NCBI GenBank assembly: GCA_003996215.1
Contig: QJPP01007228.1
Coordinates: forward strand, 310,001-374,000
Length of the DNA stretch: 64,000 nucleotides
Source of the DNA: Jaltomata sinuosa
Lineage: Eukaryota > Streptophyta > Magnoliopsida > Solanales > Solanaceae
Direction of reading: 5' to 3'
Shown: positions 20,566 through 32,858 of the stretch, piece by piece
Layout of the letters: every line of letters begins with the position of its first letter
Position numbering within the stretch: position 1 is the first letter of the stretch
Position numbers and translations under genes: made by a program
Notes under the pieces: model-generated
The model's input: the letters and a program-made list of their open reading frames with translations, nothing else
What the model was told of the DNA's origin: nothing
Databases searched by the model: none

Positions 20566-22959
20566 ATGCGTGAGATTCTTCATATTCAAGCAGGACAATG
20601 TGGGAATCAAATAGGATCAAAATTCTGGGAAGTTGTATGTGACGAACATGGCATTGATCCAATTGGAAAATACTGTGGAGATTCTGAATTGCAGCTTGAA
20701 AGAGTGAATGTTTATTACAATGAAACTGGAAATGGGCGTTACGTGCCACGGGCAGTGCTAATGGACCTTGAACCTGGTACTATGGATAGCATCAAAACTG
20801 GTCCTTTTGGACAGATTTTTCGCCCCGATAACTATGTTTTCGGACAGTCTGGTGCTGGAAATAATTGGGCTAAAGGACATTATACTGAGGGTGCTGAACT
20901 TATTGACTCTGTTCTTGATGTTGTCCGAAAAGAAGTTGAAAACTCTGACTGCTTACAAGGTTAGTATTGAGTTATAGTTAATGAGAAAAAAGATAAAAGT
21001 CTCAAACATATATACGAAATATCTTAATTTTATCATCCAAACTATACTTTGAGGTTATTCGTGTCTAATCGATCTCCAATCTCAAGTATAATAGTGTAAA
21101 TTTAAACTATAGCAAAAGGAAGGGTACATTTGGGAACTTTTTTCGATGTATTTTGTTTGGTTGAAATAGTGTCCACTGGCCACTTTTCAGCCCTGTCTTT
21201 GAAAAATAGTCATTATCATGCAGTTTCGAATTTCAAAGATGAAACTCCATAACAATGCCGAGTTTCACATGTGATATTTGTAACTCCATGATAGTGGATG
21301 GTTTTCAATTATAGGGGCTGAAAAGTGGTTATTTGTGAATTTACCCATTATTTCGACTCGTGGATCCACATAGTCCACGCTAGTGCTCCATTCTAGTACG
21401 AAACGAGTTGCTAAACAGCAACAATATGAATGTTCCTTGAGTGCAACAGAAAGAAAAATCAAGATATTTCGTATAGTAGACGAGTAAATTTGAACCTTTT
21501 CTCTAAGAAAAAAGACTACCTTTTCTTTAGAGGAATATGTTATTTTTGTGATAAAGCATAAAAATATGAATACAGGATTTCAGGTGTGTCACTCACTTGG
21601 AGGAGGGACAGGATCAGGAATGGGGACATTGTTGATATCAAAGATCAGAGAAGAATATCCAGATAGAATGATGCTTACCTTCTCTGTTTTCCCATCTCCA
21701 AAGGTCTCAGACACAGTTGTTGAGCCTTACAATGCCACACTTTCAGTCCATCAACTGGTTGAAAATGCTGATGAGTGTATGGTCCTTGACAATGAAGCTC
21801 TCTATGACATCTGCTTCAGGACTCTCAAACTCTCCACACCAAGTTGTAAGAACAAACAAAACACCTACATAGTTCTTTTATCAGCATGATTAATCTTCAG
21901 ATGTAATTGGATTAATATTTCATGTATGATCACTGAACTTAATCCACAGTAAAGCCATAATACTATTTTTTTTGTCACAGTGAAGTAACTGAACTTTACG
22001 ACAAAGCCAAGCCATCATAATGGATAATGCGACTTTACTGTTATAGTGCATAAAGTTCAGTTAAATCTCCTAACAAAATAATTTTATGATTTTGCCAATG
22101 GCCCTTCTCCGTAACTCACACATAGTGGGAGCTTAGTGCATCGAGTTGAGTAAAGTTCAGTTATTTTAATGTGACAGAAATACTTTTGTGACCTTACTGT
22201 TACAGTGGAAAAGGTTGAGCAACCACATGTGAAATTAGCCTGTTATAATTTGATTCAAAATCTAATTCATCTGCTTTGTTGTTGTGATCAGTTGGAGACC
22301 TGAATCATCTGATTTCAGCAACAATGAGTGGTGTGACTTGTTGCCTGCGATTCCCTGGCCAGCTGAATTCTGATCTTCGAAAACTAGCTGTGAACTTAAT
22401 CCCTTTCCCACGGCTTCACTTTTTCATGGTGGGATTTGCGCCTCTAACATCAAGAGGATCTCAGCAATATCGAGCACTTACAGTCCCTGAACTGACACAA
22501 CAAATGTGGGATTCTAAGAACATGATGTGTGCTGCTGATCCGCGACACGGTCGTTACCTCACAGCCTCAGCACTGTTTAGAGGCAAAATGAGCACAAAAG
22601 AAGTAGATGAGCAAATGATGAATGTCCAGAACAAGAACTCTTCGTATTTTGTGGAATGGATTCCGAACAATGTTAAGTCCAGTGTTTGTGACATACCACC
22701 TAAAGGGCTTGCTATGTCTTCGACGTTTATTGGGAATTCAACTTCAATTCAAGAGATGTTTAGGAGAGTGAGTGAGCAGTTCACTGCTATGTTTAGGAGA
22801 AAGGCATTCTTGCATTGGTACACTGGAGAAGGGATGGATGAAATGGAATTTACTGAAGCAGAGAGTAACATGAATGATCTTGTGGCAGAGTATCAGCAGT
22901 ACCAAGATGCCACAGCTGAAGAAAACAGTGATTATGAAGATGAAGCTGGAGAAGATTAA
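20566..22959 (+). CDS. TUB: Beta-tubulin, divergent isotype
   Basis: Subunit of the alpha/beta-tubulin dimer that builds microtubules; binds exchangeable GTP. Exons: 20,566-20,959; 21,576-21,845; 22,292-22,959, giving 443 residues, a normal length. The first upstream in-frame ATG (20,491) is rejected because MREI at 20,566 is the universal beta-tubulin start and autoregulation tetrapeptide. The GTP-binding glycine loop GGGTGSG is at residues 140-146. The body after exon 1 is highly conserved, but exon 1 is unusual for a plant isotype ([27 protein letters not shown]). The tail ends [16 protein letters not shown] instead of a long glutamate run. Intron 2 contains a MITE-like repeat. This suggests a specialised isotype, but which organ uses it cannot be read from the sequence. 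Confidence 0.97.
21921..22215. repeat. MITE-like repeat in beta-tubulin intron 2
   Basis: Phrases such as 'gatcactgaactt', 'aaagttcagtta' and 'gactttactgttat' recur in direct and inverted order. This matches a common nightshade short repeat. Its ends are not defined. Confidence 0.4.
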
Positions 22960-23761
22960 AGGTGTTCGACCAATTTGATATTACGTATGTTATGTGCTGC
23001 AATGAACCTGAAACTCCATTAGATTTATGTTTTTTCTGCAATATTTGTACTGTGTGCGCGCATTTCTGATACTGGGAACCACTTATCTGTTTACCACTTG
23101 TCCTGACCTTGCACACAAAGGATTCTACTCTAGTTAGTAGAATCTAATAGGAAATTTACCTGATATATGTTGAAAAAACTTCTTAAGATTGTGTGTTATG
23201 AATCTCACTCGCGGATATTAATCCAAAATTTAATAGCGAGTAGACAGCTTTCTGCAAAATTTACCTTTAATATGAAATTGGATCATGTCACATGAATTTT
23301 TTCCACCCTCCCTTCTTGATTCCAATTTTCATCGACAAAGAAAGTGACTTTATGAGAACTATTAGTTGAGTGACCATCTCAGTAATCAATAAAAGTTATA
23401 TTCTTTGATAAAATTGCATCTGAAGAAGATAGGTTCAGAGAAAAGGTAAAAAGAAAAGGCACGCATACAAAAAGAAAACAATTCCTAATTCATACTGCAC
23501 TTGTTAAACATGGAGTGACAGGACAAATGCGCAACACAATACGAAATATGGAACTCATAACGGATGCGACATGCATCAAAATCCGAGGCAGAATGACAGC
23601 AAATGAAGAACAAATTTGTCCAAAATGAGGGAAGAAGTAATCAAGTAATATTTTTTATCCTAAAATCACAGGTAAAACAACCAAATTATTACATGGGACT
23701 GGAAGAAATGTTCATCTTCTGGTACATAAACGTGAATGGATCAACCACGCATTTGGATAAA
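22960..23761. other. Intergenic region between convergent tubulin and PEAMT genes
   Basis: The 3' UTRs of the two genes face each other here. An AATAAA-like 'caataaa' lies near 23,388. No additional gene is seen. Confidence 0.5.
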
Positions 23762-26700
23762 TCAGTTCTTCTTGGCAATGAACAAGCCCCACCTCTGCTC
23801 ACCAGATGAACTCCTGATTAGCTTGGCCTTCCAACCTCCAACTATTTCATTATAGTCTTGCTGTAATATTAAAATAAGAAAAGAAGGAAATCAGTCCATA
23901 AAAGAAACAAAAATAAAAACAGAACTAAAAGAGACAAAGTGTATCATATAATGAAGTACTCACTTCAGAGAACTCGTGGATAAATGAGTCTCTTTCCTTC
24001 TCCACTGTATCTAACTCCTTTTGCAGAACCTCAATGAACTGCAATGCAAGTTCAGAAATTAGGTTGTATCAATATAATGCTAGCCGTGCACGTAAGTTTA
24101 AGAAGAGACCTATAAAACACGAACCTGTTCAGTACGATCCTCGGCCACAACATCATGAAAACCTGCATCTCTGAGCATCTATATGGTCGGCACAAAAAAA
24201 ATAATTCAAAGAAGCTGCGTCAAACGATAAACACAAGATGAAAAAGAGGAGGGGACCTATTACATGGAATGAGTATATACCTGCCCATATGCTTCAACAT
24301 CATGTAAATCATAACCTCTTTGCTTAATATAACCTGCAAATTCTTCTGATGCTGGTCCGGCTCTTTTGCAGTAATCACTTATAAGGACTTTGCCTCCTGG
24401 TCTCAGCCACTTGTAGAAAGATCTGAACAGTGCAGGTTTGTCCTGACATCACACCATTGAAACAACAAATAAATAAACCATGAAAAATCCACTACAAAGA
24501 AATTGACTTCAACGGTGAATAGTTAAAGGACAAAAGTGAGAGATAATTTGGGCGGTGCAAGGCCCTTCCATCACTAAAGATAAAAACAAAATGAGCAAAA
24601 TACATTAATTTTAGAGGAATTGTAAGATGACCAAGAAAATGAGATGACACAACAGTGTGCCTAAGTTGGCTGCAGAAGAATACACACAGAAAGGACAACT
24701 TTCACCACAGAAATTGCAAATAAGTACGTGGTATAGCAATTGAAGAAAGAACCAATAGGAATGAAAAAGAAGTAGAATAAAGTAGATGATTAGTTGATAC
24801 AGATTTTGAAGCTGTGCACAGGAGGTAAATTACCTGGATGTGAAGGATAGTATCTCGACTGTATATGATATCAAATGTACCATCAGGATATGTTTTCTTG
24901 GTGCAATCAGCAACCTCAAATTCAACAGCACACTTGAGACCAATAGCACGCTCAAGAGCAAAAGATATCATGTTGATAGACAGGTCAATGCCAACAACGT
25001 GAACATCGTACTTTTCAGCCATGTAGAAGTTACCTCCTCCAATGCCACAGCCAACATCAAGGACTTTTTGTCCAGACTGAAGATCCAACATGGCTACAAA
25101 TTCTTTTGTAGTTTCTGCTCAAAACAAGTACTGCTCAGAAACTAAATAACTGGAAGAGAATAAAATAAGATTGAATCGAGCAAGAAGAGATTTGCAAGCA
25201 ATCTCCATAGTACTAAGTGCACACTTTGCATACGTCTTCACCATAATTACAGTGAAACAAAAGAAACTTAGTAAGACCTTGAAGGCCTAAGGACTTCTTT
25301 TTTTTGATAAGGTAAAGGTCTAAGACATTGATGGAGAACCAATAAATTGCAAGGGGTGACATTCATGGAGCCTCTGGACACTTAGAGGTTGATTGGGTTC
25401 TCCCATTTAATTTAAAACACAAAGGCATCTATGGAAACAAGTTCTGGTCTGGCGCGCAACACATGGTTGGTTTATAGACATATATTTAGTCTCTAGTATG
25501 ATGAATGAAATAAGTTGTATTATCTCCCTACGGTAATCCCAAGATTGTAAAAGTCGTATTAACAATCCCTCTACAGTAAACAAGACTAGAGTAAGACATG
25601 CAATCTGAGAGGCATACCAAGTCCTCCTGTGCTCACAAAACCTTGTCCAAAGACTCGTTCATAGCGTAGTATGCTACTACACTTGTACTGAACAGTATCC
25701 AAGAAACGCTGAAATTCCCTGTCATCCTCAGAACCAACCTTCTCCCACGTCCAGCAAATCTGCGAGGTGCAAGCCGCAATAAAGATTGATTGGATAGTCA
25801 GGTTAATATTCAACTAACTAAAGGGTTGACAAGGTAAGCATAATTCTACCTGATTTTGATTCTTTTTGTTCCTCACGTAAGCTCCGATGCACTTGCAACC
25901 AGCAAGAGAAAGTTCAAATGATTTTCCATCACCAGCATTTACATGACATTCTCTGAAAACCTGCAGTTGACAGCTATTTTTCAGCTCTTACTATGCTTTC
26001 TTAGTAACAATTAAGAATGAGGACCAGAAATGTCGGGTGACAACTGATTGATGCATCAACTCAAGTTATTTTCAGAGTGGCAACTGACAAATGCATCAAT
26101 TCAAACTAGTGTAAAGTAAGGATTTTTGGTAAAATTATTTAATCGAAACAGTAATAATTTAGAATTTTTAGTAAAATTATTTAATGGTAACAGTAATAAT
26201 TTAGAGTGCACAATAAGCACTTTATTTTTTGGATACGGTAGGGTTTCAGAGAACTTTATGACAGAGGCGATCACTTTAGGAGAACATAATAAAACTGCAG
26301 AGAAAAGAAAATGCCTTATCTAGGGTTTACCAAAGAGAACCACTTAACGGCGAAGAAAAAGGACAGGAATATACACACAGAAGCATGAAAAAAAATTACT
26401 ACGTGAAGACAAATAGTTGGTAAGCGCAGTAACATACTTCAGCCACTGTGTTGAATTGAATTCCAAGGATATAATAAATTTTCTTTAAAAACGCAGTTGT
26501 CATAACATCATGTGGGACAAGAAAACAGTTGACAGCAAAGTTAAGACCTTTGTATAAAAGCTAGGCTCTCGATAGTGGGTTGGGTTGTTCTTTCTCTTGT
26601 GGTCTCCTGACTGATGGAAGCATGACTCTCTGAAAAATATGCAACCACCGACTTTCAACCATTTAACCATTCTCTCAGCAAGATCCTGAATCTGCAGCAA

Positions 26701-29700
26701 GGATAGAAACAAATTCAAATGTTAAAGTCGCAAAAAATACAGCAGTCAGACAATGGTATGGTGAGTGAGGAAGATCCTATACACAGACATTTTGGCAGCA
26801 AGCTATACAGAGTGAGGGAGATCTCCAACAGACATTATACCAGTAAGCTAACACCCATAGTGGATGCTGATATCTAGTGGTAAATAAATCATATAAAGTA
26901 CGTTGGTTGAAAAACAATAGTAAAAGCGGATATTTAATACTCAGCATATCATTCAAAATACAGTTGTCTACGAGGTGTTCAAACTATAATTGCCATATAG
27001 GGCTGAATACAACGCTTTCAACCTAAAACCATTGTAGAAATAAAGGTTCAATATGTATGGCATTAAGTTCTTATTTTCAGCTATTTGTGCTTTAAACCAT
27101 GTTCTAGCAAAGAAAATGCTTCATTTTGTTAAGGATCTTGGTATGACAATTGTTGGAGAAAGACAATGACCGACAGAGATTTGATTTGACCTCGAAGTGA
27201 AAAATCATAGTAGTTTAAATGTGTAACTAACATAGTTTAACTATGTGGCTGTATATTTCAAGATTTGCCTAAACGTGGTCTCTCCATACCACCATTAAAA
27301 TAGATATTTTTAAAGGAAATTGCATTAAATAATCAAAAGTAACCAACCAACATGATATTAGCTAATCTAGTAACTGTCTCATAGCCAGTCCTGCATACTT
27401 CTATATCCAAATTTGACACAATTAATTGGCGAACCATTCTTTGTATAGATGCAAGTTGCAGCTGCAGTGATTTTCTGTGTGGAAGATAAGGCAAAATAAA
27501 AGAGAGAATTTACCTCTTCATCAGAAAGATACATCAGTAGCCAGTTAGAAAATATCAAGTCCACCGATTCCGGTGGAAAATTCAAATCTGGAGAAGTCAC
27601 ATCAGCACACATGAACTTGACATTCTTATGGTACCCATTTATGCTTTCATTCTGCAAGGAAGCACATTAAAAGATAAGGATATACACAAACATATTCTGT
27701 GAGTTTATCATTACTTATCATTTATGAAGAAATGACAAATGAATCTTCTAAACCAGTTCTTCTTTTCTTCTCAATCCTAGTAACCCTCCTTATTGACAGC
27801 ACATGTTGGATGGAGACAGAAAATGCAAATATCTGAAGGGTAAAACAGACGAAAACCTTCTTAATTGCGCCTTCAATAAAGTCCAATGCTATAAGCTGTC
27901 CGGCTTTCTTGGCTAATTCGCCAGTGAAACGGCCAATACCAGCACCTAGTTCCAACACAGTTTTCCCTTCATACGGCGGAAGAAGAGAGAGCACCTACAT
28001 GACCATCCAAAAGTTTCAAATTTGGGGAGATAGGTAAATTGTCATACATGTAATCATGCCAACTGACAAAACAAACCAATAAGAACATGTGGTTCTAATA
28101 CAAAATTAAGATCTAAAAAAGTGCTAATTTTCTCTCAAAGCTGGAAACAGATTCAATGAACTCAAAGGAGGTTGGACCTCCAAAGAGGGAGAGGCTGTAA
28201 TGCATCAGTCTAAGTTATGAGCAAAACCCCCATACATTAGTATTGACCCTGTCTGTGTGAGAAAGTTTTACGCCCAAATCTCACCCCTAGTTACTGAATT
28301 TCACAACCAATTAAGTTACATACCGAACGCTGAATCGGCAATACAGCTTCACATTAGACTTCAACAAAGACAATATATACATGGAAACACCTGGGAAATG
28401 CCCGGAAAATTACGAGTTGAAGATAACTACAGGGGAAATCATAGTAAATATTTCAATTATTTAGTCCATGTGATTCGACAAGACATGGCGCAGTTGCAGC
28501 TTACCGAGGACATGACCCTAGATAGGAAGGTGTGGAGGACGCGGATTAGGGTAGAAGAGTAGTAGGTAGAAGTGGGTGTAGGCTAGTAGGTAGGAGTGTT
28601 TTTCCTTATTGTCCCGACTAGTAATCGCAGTGTTACGCTTATAGTTTCTTGTTCTTGGACTCCTTGTGGTAGTATTTTGTGGCAGTGCTCTGTTTCTGTC
28701 TGTTGTTTGGTACTACTACATACTACATATTACTTCCTATCGTCTCTTGTAGTTTTATCTTGTTTTTATCTTGTATCATTGTTACGTCCTTTTTAGCCTA
28801 TTTCTAGACTGTTTTGTCTTGAGCCGGGGGTCTATCGGAAACAGCCTCTCTACCTCACCTCTGAGGTAATGGTATGGTCTGCGTACACTCTACCCTCCCC
28901 AGACCCCACGATGTGGGAATACACTGGGTATGTTGTTGTTGTTGTTGTCAGTCCCAGCTCCATCAGTCACTAGAGACCGATGACATTACTCATCGTGATT
29001 ATTCTATATTGTCATTCACCAACTACAATCCCTTGTGCCTGCATCTTATTGAAGTAGGATGGAACCGTTTTAAATCTGAACCAGATGTTTGTGGATTTTA
29101 ACTCCGAAAGTAAAATGAATATCTGGTTATCAAACAGAAATTCCATATTTAAGGATAATTGTCATTTGAGATGACAAGCAGGAAATTTCAGAAGCTACTG
29201 ACGTGATGAACCACGCCTAATATGTTGTAAGGACTAGTTACAAATAACACCTTCCAACCAAAATTAAGTACTATACCACCTTTTTTGCTTTTGGCAAAAG
29301 AAAAGGGTATATTCCAAAATGGATAAGAATGACTTGCAGAAGAGTAATTCTTAATCAACACAATGTTCTAAATAGTTACTCACTAATTAATATATCCAAC
29401 CAAGATAAAACTAATAAAGTAAGGAGCCGTTTGGTACACGGACTAAATTATCATGAGATTATAAATTATAACTCATGGACTAATTTATCCCATATGTGAT
29501 ATGGATAAAATAATCTTCAAGTTAGATCGGATAAGGTAGAATATCCTATAATTAAGCTTGTTATAAATTTTATTCCAGACTTGTTAATCCTGGAATATCT
29601 ATCCCACCTAATCCCACGTACCAAACGACACCTAACTGTAGGACAAGACATATGGACATGATACAATGAATCATAAAGTTATATATACCTCAGGCCTCTC

Positions 29701-29903
29701 TTCTTTGTCGAGATCCGCTGCTTTAGAATCAAGCATCATGGCCTCCACAGTGAGTTCGGCAGTGTGTTCAATCCAATAACTTTTTTGAACCTCACGTTCT
29801 TGTCCTACACACACACCACATTTCACAATCTCAAAACCGTCCAATTCAAAACAAAGTACGTAAGAGATAACTGACAGTCGTGCATACCTGAAGCAGCAGC
29901 CAT
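23762..29903 (-). CDS. NMT1: Phosphoethanolamine N-methyltransferase (PEAMT)
   Basis: Cytosolic enzyme that adds three methyl groups from S-adenosylmethionine to phosphoethanolamine, making phosphocholine for membrane lipids and choline. Twelve coding exons (high to low): 29,903-29,888; 29,804-29,689; 27,994-27,857; 27,651-27,514; 26,691-26,548; 25,960-25,850; 25,759-25,618; 25,114-24,834; 24,442-24,281; 24,178-24,125; 24,038-23,964; 23,860-23,762. They give 491 residues, the usual plant length. Two methyltransferase domains are in tandem, each with a SAM-binding motif I: VLELGAGIGRF (from residue 57) and VLDVGCGIGGG (286-296). FRESCFHQSGD and YERVFGQGFVSTGG are typical of the family. A TTG-initiated frame runs upstream in frame with the ATG, but no upstream in-frame ATG exists, so 29,903 is the start. 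Two uORFs precede it. Intron 2 carries a LINE 3' end and a MITE. Confidence 0.97.
26123..26206. repeat. Two-copy 42-bp tandem repeat in PEAMT intron 5
   Basis: Units 26,123-26,164 and 26,165-26,206 differ at about four positions. Each contains 'taaaattatttaat' and 'acagtaataatttaga'. It is intronic and likely neutral. Confidence 0.75.
28467..28948 (+). mobile_element. 3' end of an RTE-type LINE
   Basis: The open frame 28,467-28,562 encodes DMTLDRKVWRTRIRVEE preceded by HVIRQDMAQLQLTE. This is the C-terminus typical of plant RTE reverse transcriptases. It is followed by a 3' UTR and the TS-type tail: 'ggtctatcggaaacagcctc', 'ctctaccctccccagacccc', then (TTG)n ending at 28,948. The 5' bulk is missing, as usual for truncated LINEs. 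It lies antisense in PEAMT intron 2. Confidence 0.75.
29423..29632. mobile_element. Tourist-like MITE in PEAMT intron 2
   Basis: The left end 'ggagccgtttggtacacg' and right end 'cgtaccaaacgacacc' are inverted repeats. TAA flanks both sides (29,420-29,422 and 29,633-29,635), the 3-bp duplication expected of PIF/Harbinger elements. The 210-bp length fits a MITE. Confidence 0.7.
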
Positions 29904-30012
29904 GGTTGTGACTTGTGTGGGTGATAGACGAATCCGATCTGATAATTTGAATGGTTGAAGAAGAGAATGTAGATTGGATATTAGGTATATGGGAGAGAGA
30001 AAAAAGCAGATG

Positions 30013-30090
30013 CTAAAAACCCTCAATGGCAAGACGAGATCTAGAGAAGCTCCTGGATCTACGGTTATCCTTTCTACCTTTCTGCTGCAT
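30013..30090 (-). CDS. 25-codon uORF in the PEAMT leader (uORF30 type)
   Basis: An ATG at 30,090 opens a 25-residue, strongly basic and serine-rich peptide (MQQKGRKDNRRSRSFS...), ending IEGF and TAG at 30,015-30,013. It stops 109 bases before the PEAMT start codon, with no further ATG in between. In Arabidopsis XIPOTL1/NMT1 a conserved 25-residue uORF (uORF30) represses translation when phosphocholine is high. Length, position and host gene agree, so a conserved regulatory peptide is the best reading. I cannot align it to the Arabidopsis peptide residue by residue here. Whether the leader contains an intron is unknown. Confidence 0.8.
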   Translation of the reverse strand: MQQKGRKDNRRSRSFSRSRLAIEGF

Positions 30091-30146
30091 CAGCTGCTAC
30101 ACCTAAAATGTATTTTGTGAGAATTGCAATGGAAACGAAATGGCAT
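30090..30146 (-). CDS. Upstream short uORF overlapping the conserved uORF start
   Basis: An ATG at 30,146 opens an 18-residue frame (MPFRFHCN...) whose TGA stop (30,092-30,090) shares its last base with the ATG of the next uORF: TGATG. Ribosomes that terminate here sit on the next start codon, a layout that could tune its use. This matters only if transcription starts upstream of 30,146, which the sequence does not prove. Confidence 0.45.
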   Translation of the reverse strand: MPFRFHCNSHKIHFRCSS

Positions 30147-32436
30147 TGAAAATGGGAAAAACAGGCGGCTACGTATGTGTTATAGAGATTACAGAGGCGT
30201 GATTACAGAGACGTTAATTAGAGGTGGCTGCTGAAGGTGAAGATGAAGATGCTATAGTACATCACTATTAATGCGCCGGTGCCACGTGAAGTTACTGAAG
30301 ATTCTAACGGGGCAAGTGCACAGATGCTCTAATAGCTAGTGCCTCCGTTTCAATTTGATTGACCTATTTTCCTTTTTAATTCGTGTCAAAAAAAATACTT
30401 TTTCTCCTTTTTTAAAATTTTTTAATTTCAACTTTCCACGTGGCATATTCAAGATCACAAAATTAAAGAATATTTTAATATATTTAACATATCTTTAGTT
30501 TAAGACTATAAGTTTCAAAAGAATTTTTACTTTCTTAAATTTCATAACAAGTCAAAATAGGTCAAACAAATTAAAACGGAGGGAGTATGTTTCTCCATTA
30601 TTTGTCTTAAAGCTATAATTTCTTTTTATTAAATATTTATCATATGAGAAAAAAAAGTTTAAAATATCTTTAAATCATGTTAACTTAAATAAAAATATCC
30701 ACCATTAATAATTTGATCCTAAAAAATTTCTGTCATTAATTTTTTGGGTTCAAAAATGCGAATATTGTATTATTTTTATCCAAAAATACCTTTATTATAA
30801 ATTTTGGATTAAAAATAGTATCTTTTATTTTTAAGCACATTATTTTTAAATAACTTTTTTCTTTTTATTCAAAACATATTTTTTAATTTTTCTATGTGTG
30901 ACTGGTCAAATTTTATTTTATTTTTTATAAAAAAAAAGTAGGAATAGGTGAAGGGAAAATATGGGAAAGAAATTACCAGTTGAGAAATCAAATCTTCACC
31001 AAGTTACGATACCATACCATACAATCAAATCAAACAATAAAAATATTATTAAATAGTAGCGAATTGTACAGTCTATCCCAACATTATTTTTATATTACAT
31101 TATGAAACCATGTGTAACAACTATCCAAACAAGGTGTAAAAAGGAAAGGCAAAAATTTCATAAATAGCTATAGTTTGCTAAATTATTCAGGGCTCATAGC
31201 TTAAGTTTCTTAATTACAAAGCGTAGCTAATTTCAAGTTCTAAAATCAGCCATCGATTTGTATATAAACACTTATATACGTATATACCATAAAAATAGAT
31301 TCCTAAAAATCAGTTAGAAAAATCTTTTTTAAATGAAAATCTCCATAAATCATGCATCTTTTACTCTCATTAATATTCTCTCTTCATAATTGGCTGATAC
31401 AACTGAAAAATCTCACTTACAAATAACCATTCATATACTTTGCAATTTCATATACTCATTTGTTCACCATCTAATGTATATATGTATTGAGATTCAAGTT
31501 AACTAAGCATATACATTTCAAATGTATATACTGATATGTATAAATCTCATATACATTTTAATCTCAAAGTATGAATCTCATATACATTTGAACCTCAAAA
31601 GTATGAATATCATATACAAATGTATAACCAAAAACAAAGCATTCCAATTGCACAAATTTTAATTGTATATATCAAATTGAGATTCATGTTAATTAAGCAT
31701 ATACGTTTCAAATGTATATAGTGATAGGTATAATCTCATATACAAAACTCAACTGAGATTCAATTATACAAAACTCAAACTCAGATTCAATTATACTTTT
31801 TTTGTATATACATTTTAAAATTTTCTTATTTTATTTTGTATTTGTATATACGCATGTCATATATAGTTATATGTGAATGGTGATTTGAGCTATTATTGGC
31901 AAGTTTGAAGAGAGAATATATGGTAAATAAAGATGCCCATGATTTATGTTGTTTTTTCATTTTTAGATAATATATGTTTCTTTCTCCCAAATATGTATAT
32001 GTTGCCCAAAATAATAGCTATTTATTCTAAACTATATTTATAAAATGTAATTATGTGAAAGTTAACCCATATCCCATAATTAAGCCCCTTTCTATGTCCC
32101 ATAATTTTTCCAAAAGAAGGAAATAACTAGCCCAACAGGCCGGTGTTACGAAGTAGTAGTACCTATCTGTACGGACTGGAGCGGGCAAAAGTAGCCCAAC
32201 AACCGTCAATCAGGCCCAAAATCAGCACTTACTGGGCCATTGGGCTGTTACAGGCCCAAAATCCTTTTCTGAAGGCTGAAGCTGGTGATTTTATGATATA
32301 CATGCAGTTGGCAAGAATCACACCACAGTATATCTGCTAATTAATTGACCTACATATCCTTACGTGAAAATATTTACTTACACTGGGGTGTTCAACAACA
32401 TATAATCCACAAGTTTGGTCTCAGGAGGGTGGTGGT
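30147..32436. other. PEAMT upstream region and gene-free DNA
   Basis: The PEAMT promoter presumably lies in the first few hundred bases. A Stowaway-like MITE is at 30,341-30,587. At 31,489-31,560 and 31,681-31,745 the phrase 'agcatatac(a/g)tttcaaatg' recurs within a 190-bp direct repeat. TGGGCC motifs cluster at 32,185-32,260 without an identifiable gene. Confidence 0.45.
30341..30587. mobile_element. Stowaway-like MITE upstream of PEAMT
   Basis: The left end 'gcctccgtttcaatttgatt' and right end 'caaattaaaacggagggagt' are inverted repeats. It lies about 200 bp upstream of the leader uORFs and so probably within the promoter. Confidence 0.75.
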
Positions 32437-32624
32437 CAGGGGCGGAGCCACCTTAGGCTTAGGGGTTCATCCGAACCCCCTTCGGCGGAAAAATTACACT
32501 ATTTATATATGGTTTAAATTATTTTTTATATATGTATAGTAGATGTTGAACCCCCTTCGACTAGTTTCTATGTATACATATTCATATTTTGAACCCCCCT
32601 TAGTAAAAATTGACTCCGCCACTG
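32437..32624. mobile_element. hAT-type MITE, copy 1
   Basis: It begins CAGGGGCGGAGCCAC and ends TGACTCCGCCACTG. The flanks gtggtggt and gtggtgtg form a degenerate 8-bp target duplication. CAG...CTG ends plus 8-bp duplications define hAT elements. Two more copies are at 32,683-32,858 and 49,755-49,921. Confidence 0.75.
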
Positions 32625-32682
32625 GTGGTGTGTGTAAACCTTACCTCTACATGTACGCTCATATTAGATTAGATGGGTCCAT

Positions 32683-32858
32683 CAGGGACGGAGCCAAGTG
32701 TGTGGAAGGGTGTTCGACAAAAAAAAATTATACTATATATATAAGGTTAAAATTATCTTTCATGTATATTTAGTAGGTGTTGAATTTCCTTGACTTTTTC
32801 GTGTATTTACTTATTTATATTTTAAACCTTCTTAGTGAAAATTATGACTCCGCCATTA
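32683..32858. mobile_element. hAT-type MITE, copy 2
   Basis: It begins CAGGGACGGAGCCA and ends near TGACTCCGCCATTA. It starts only 58 bp after copy 1 in the same orientation. Its flanks (gggtccat and aggtctat) suggest an old 8-bp duplication. Confidence 0.65.

Noticed and set aside
29823..30032. Frame extending PEAMT 43 residues upstream
   Set aside because: It is in frame with the PEAMT ATG but begins at TTG. No upstream ATG exists in this frame, and the family starts at the MAA... methionine.
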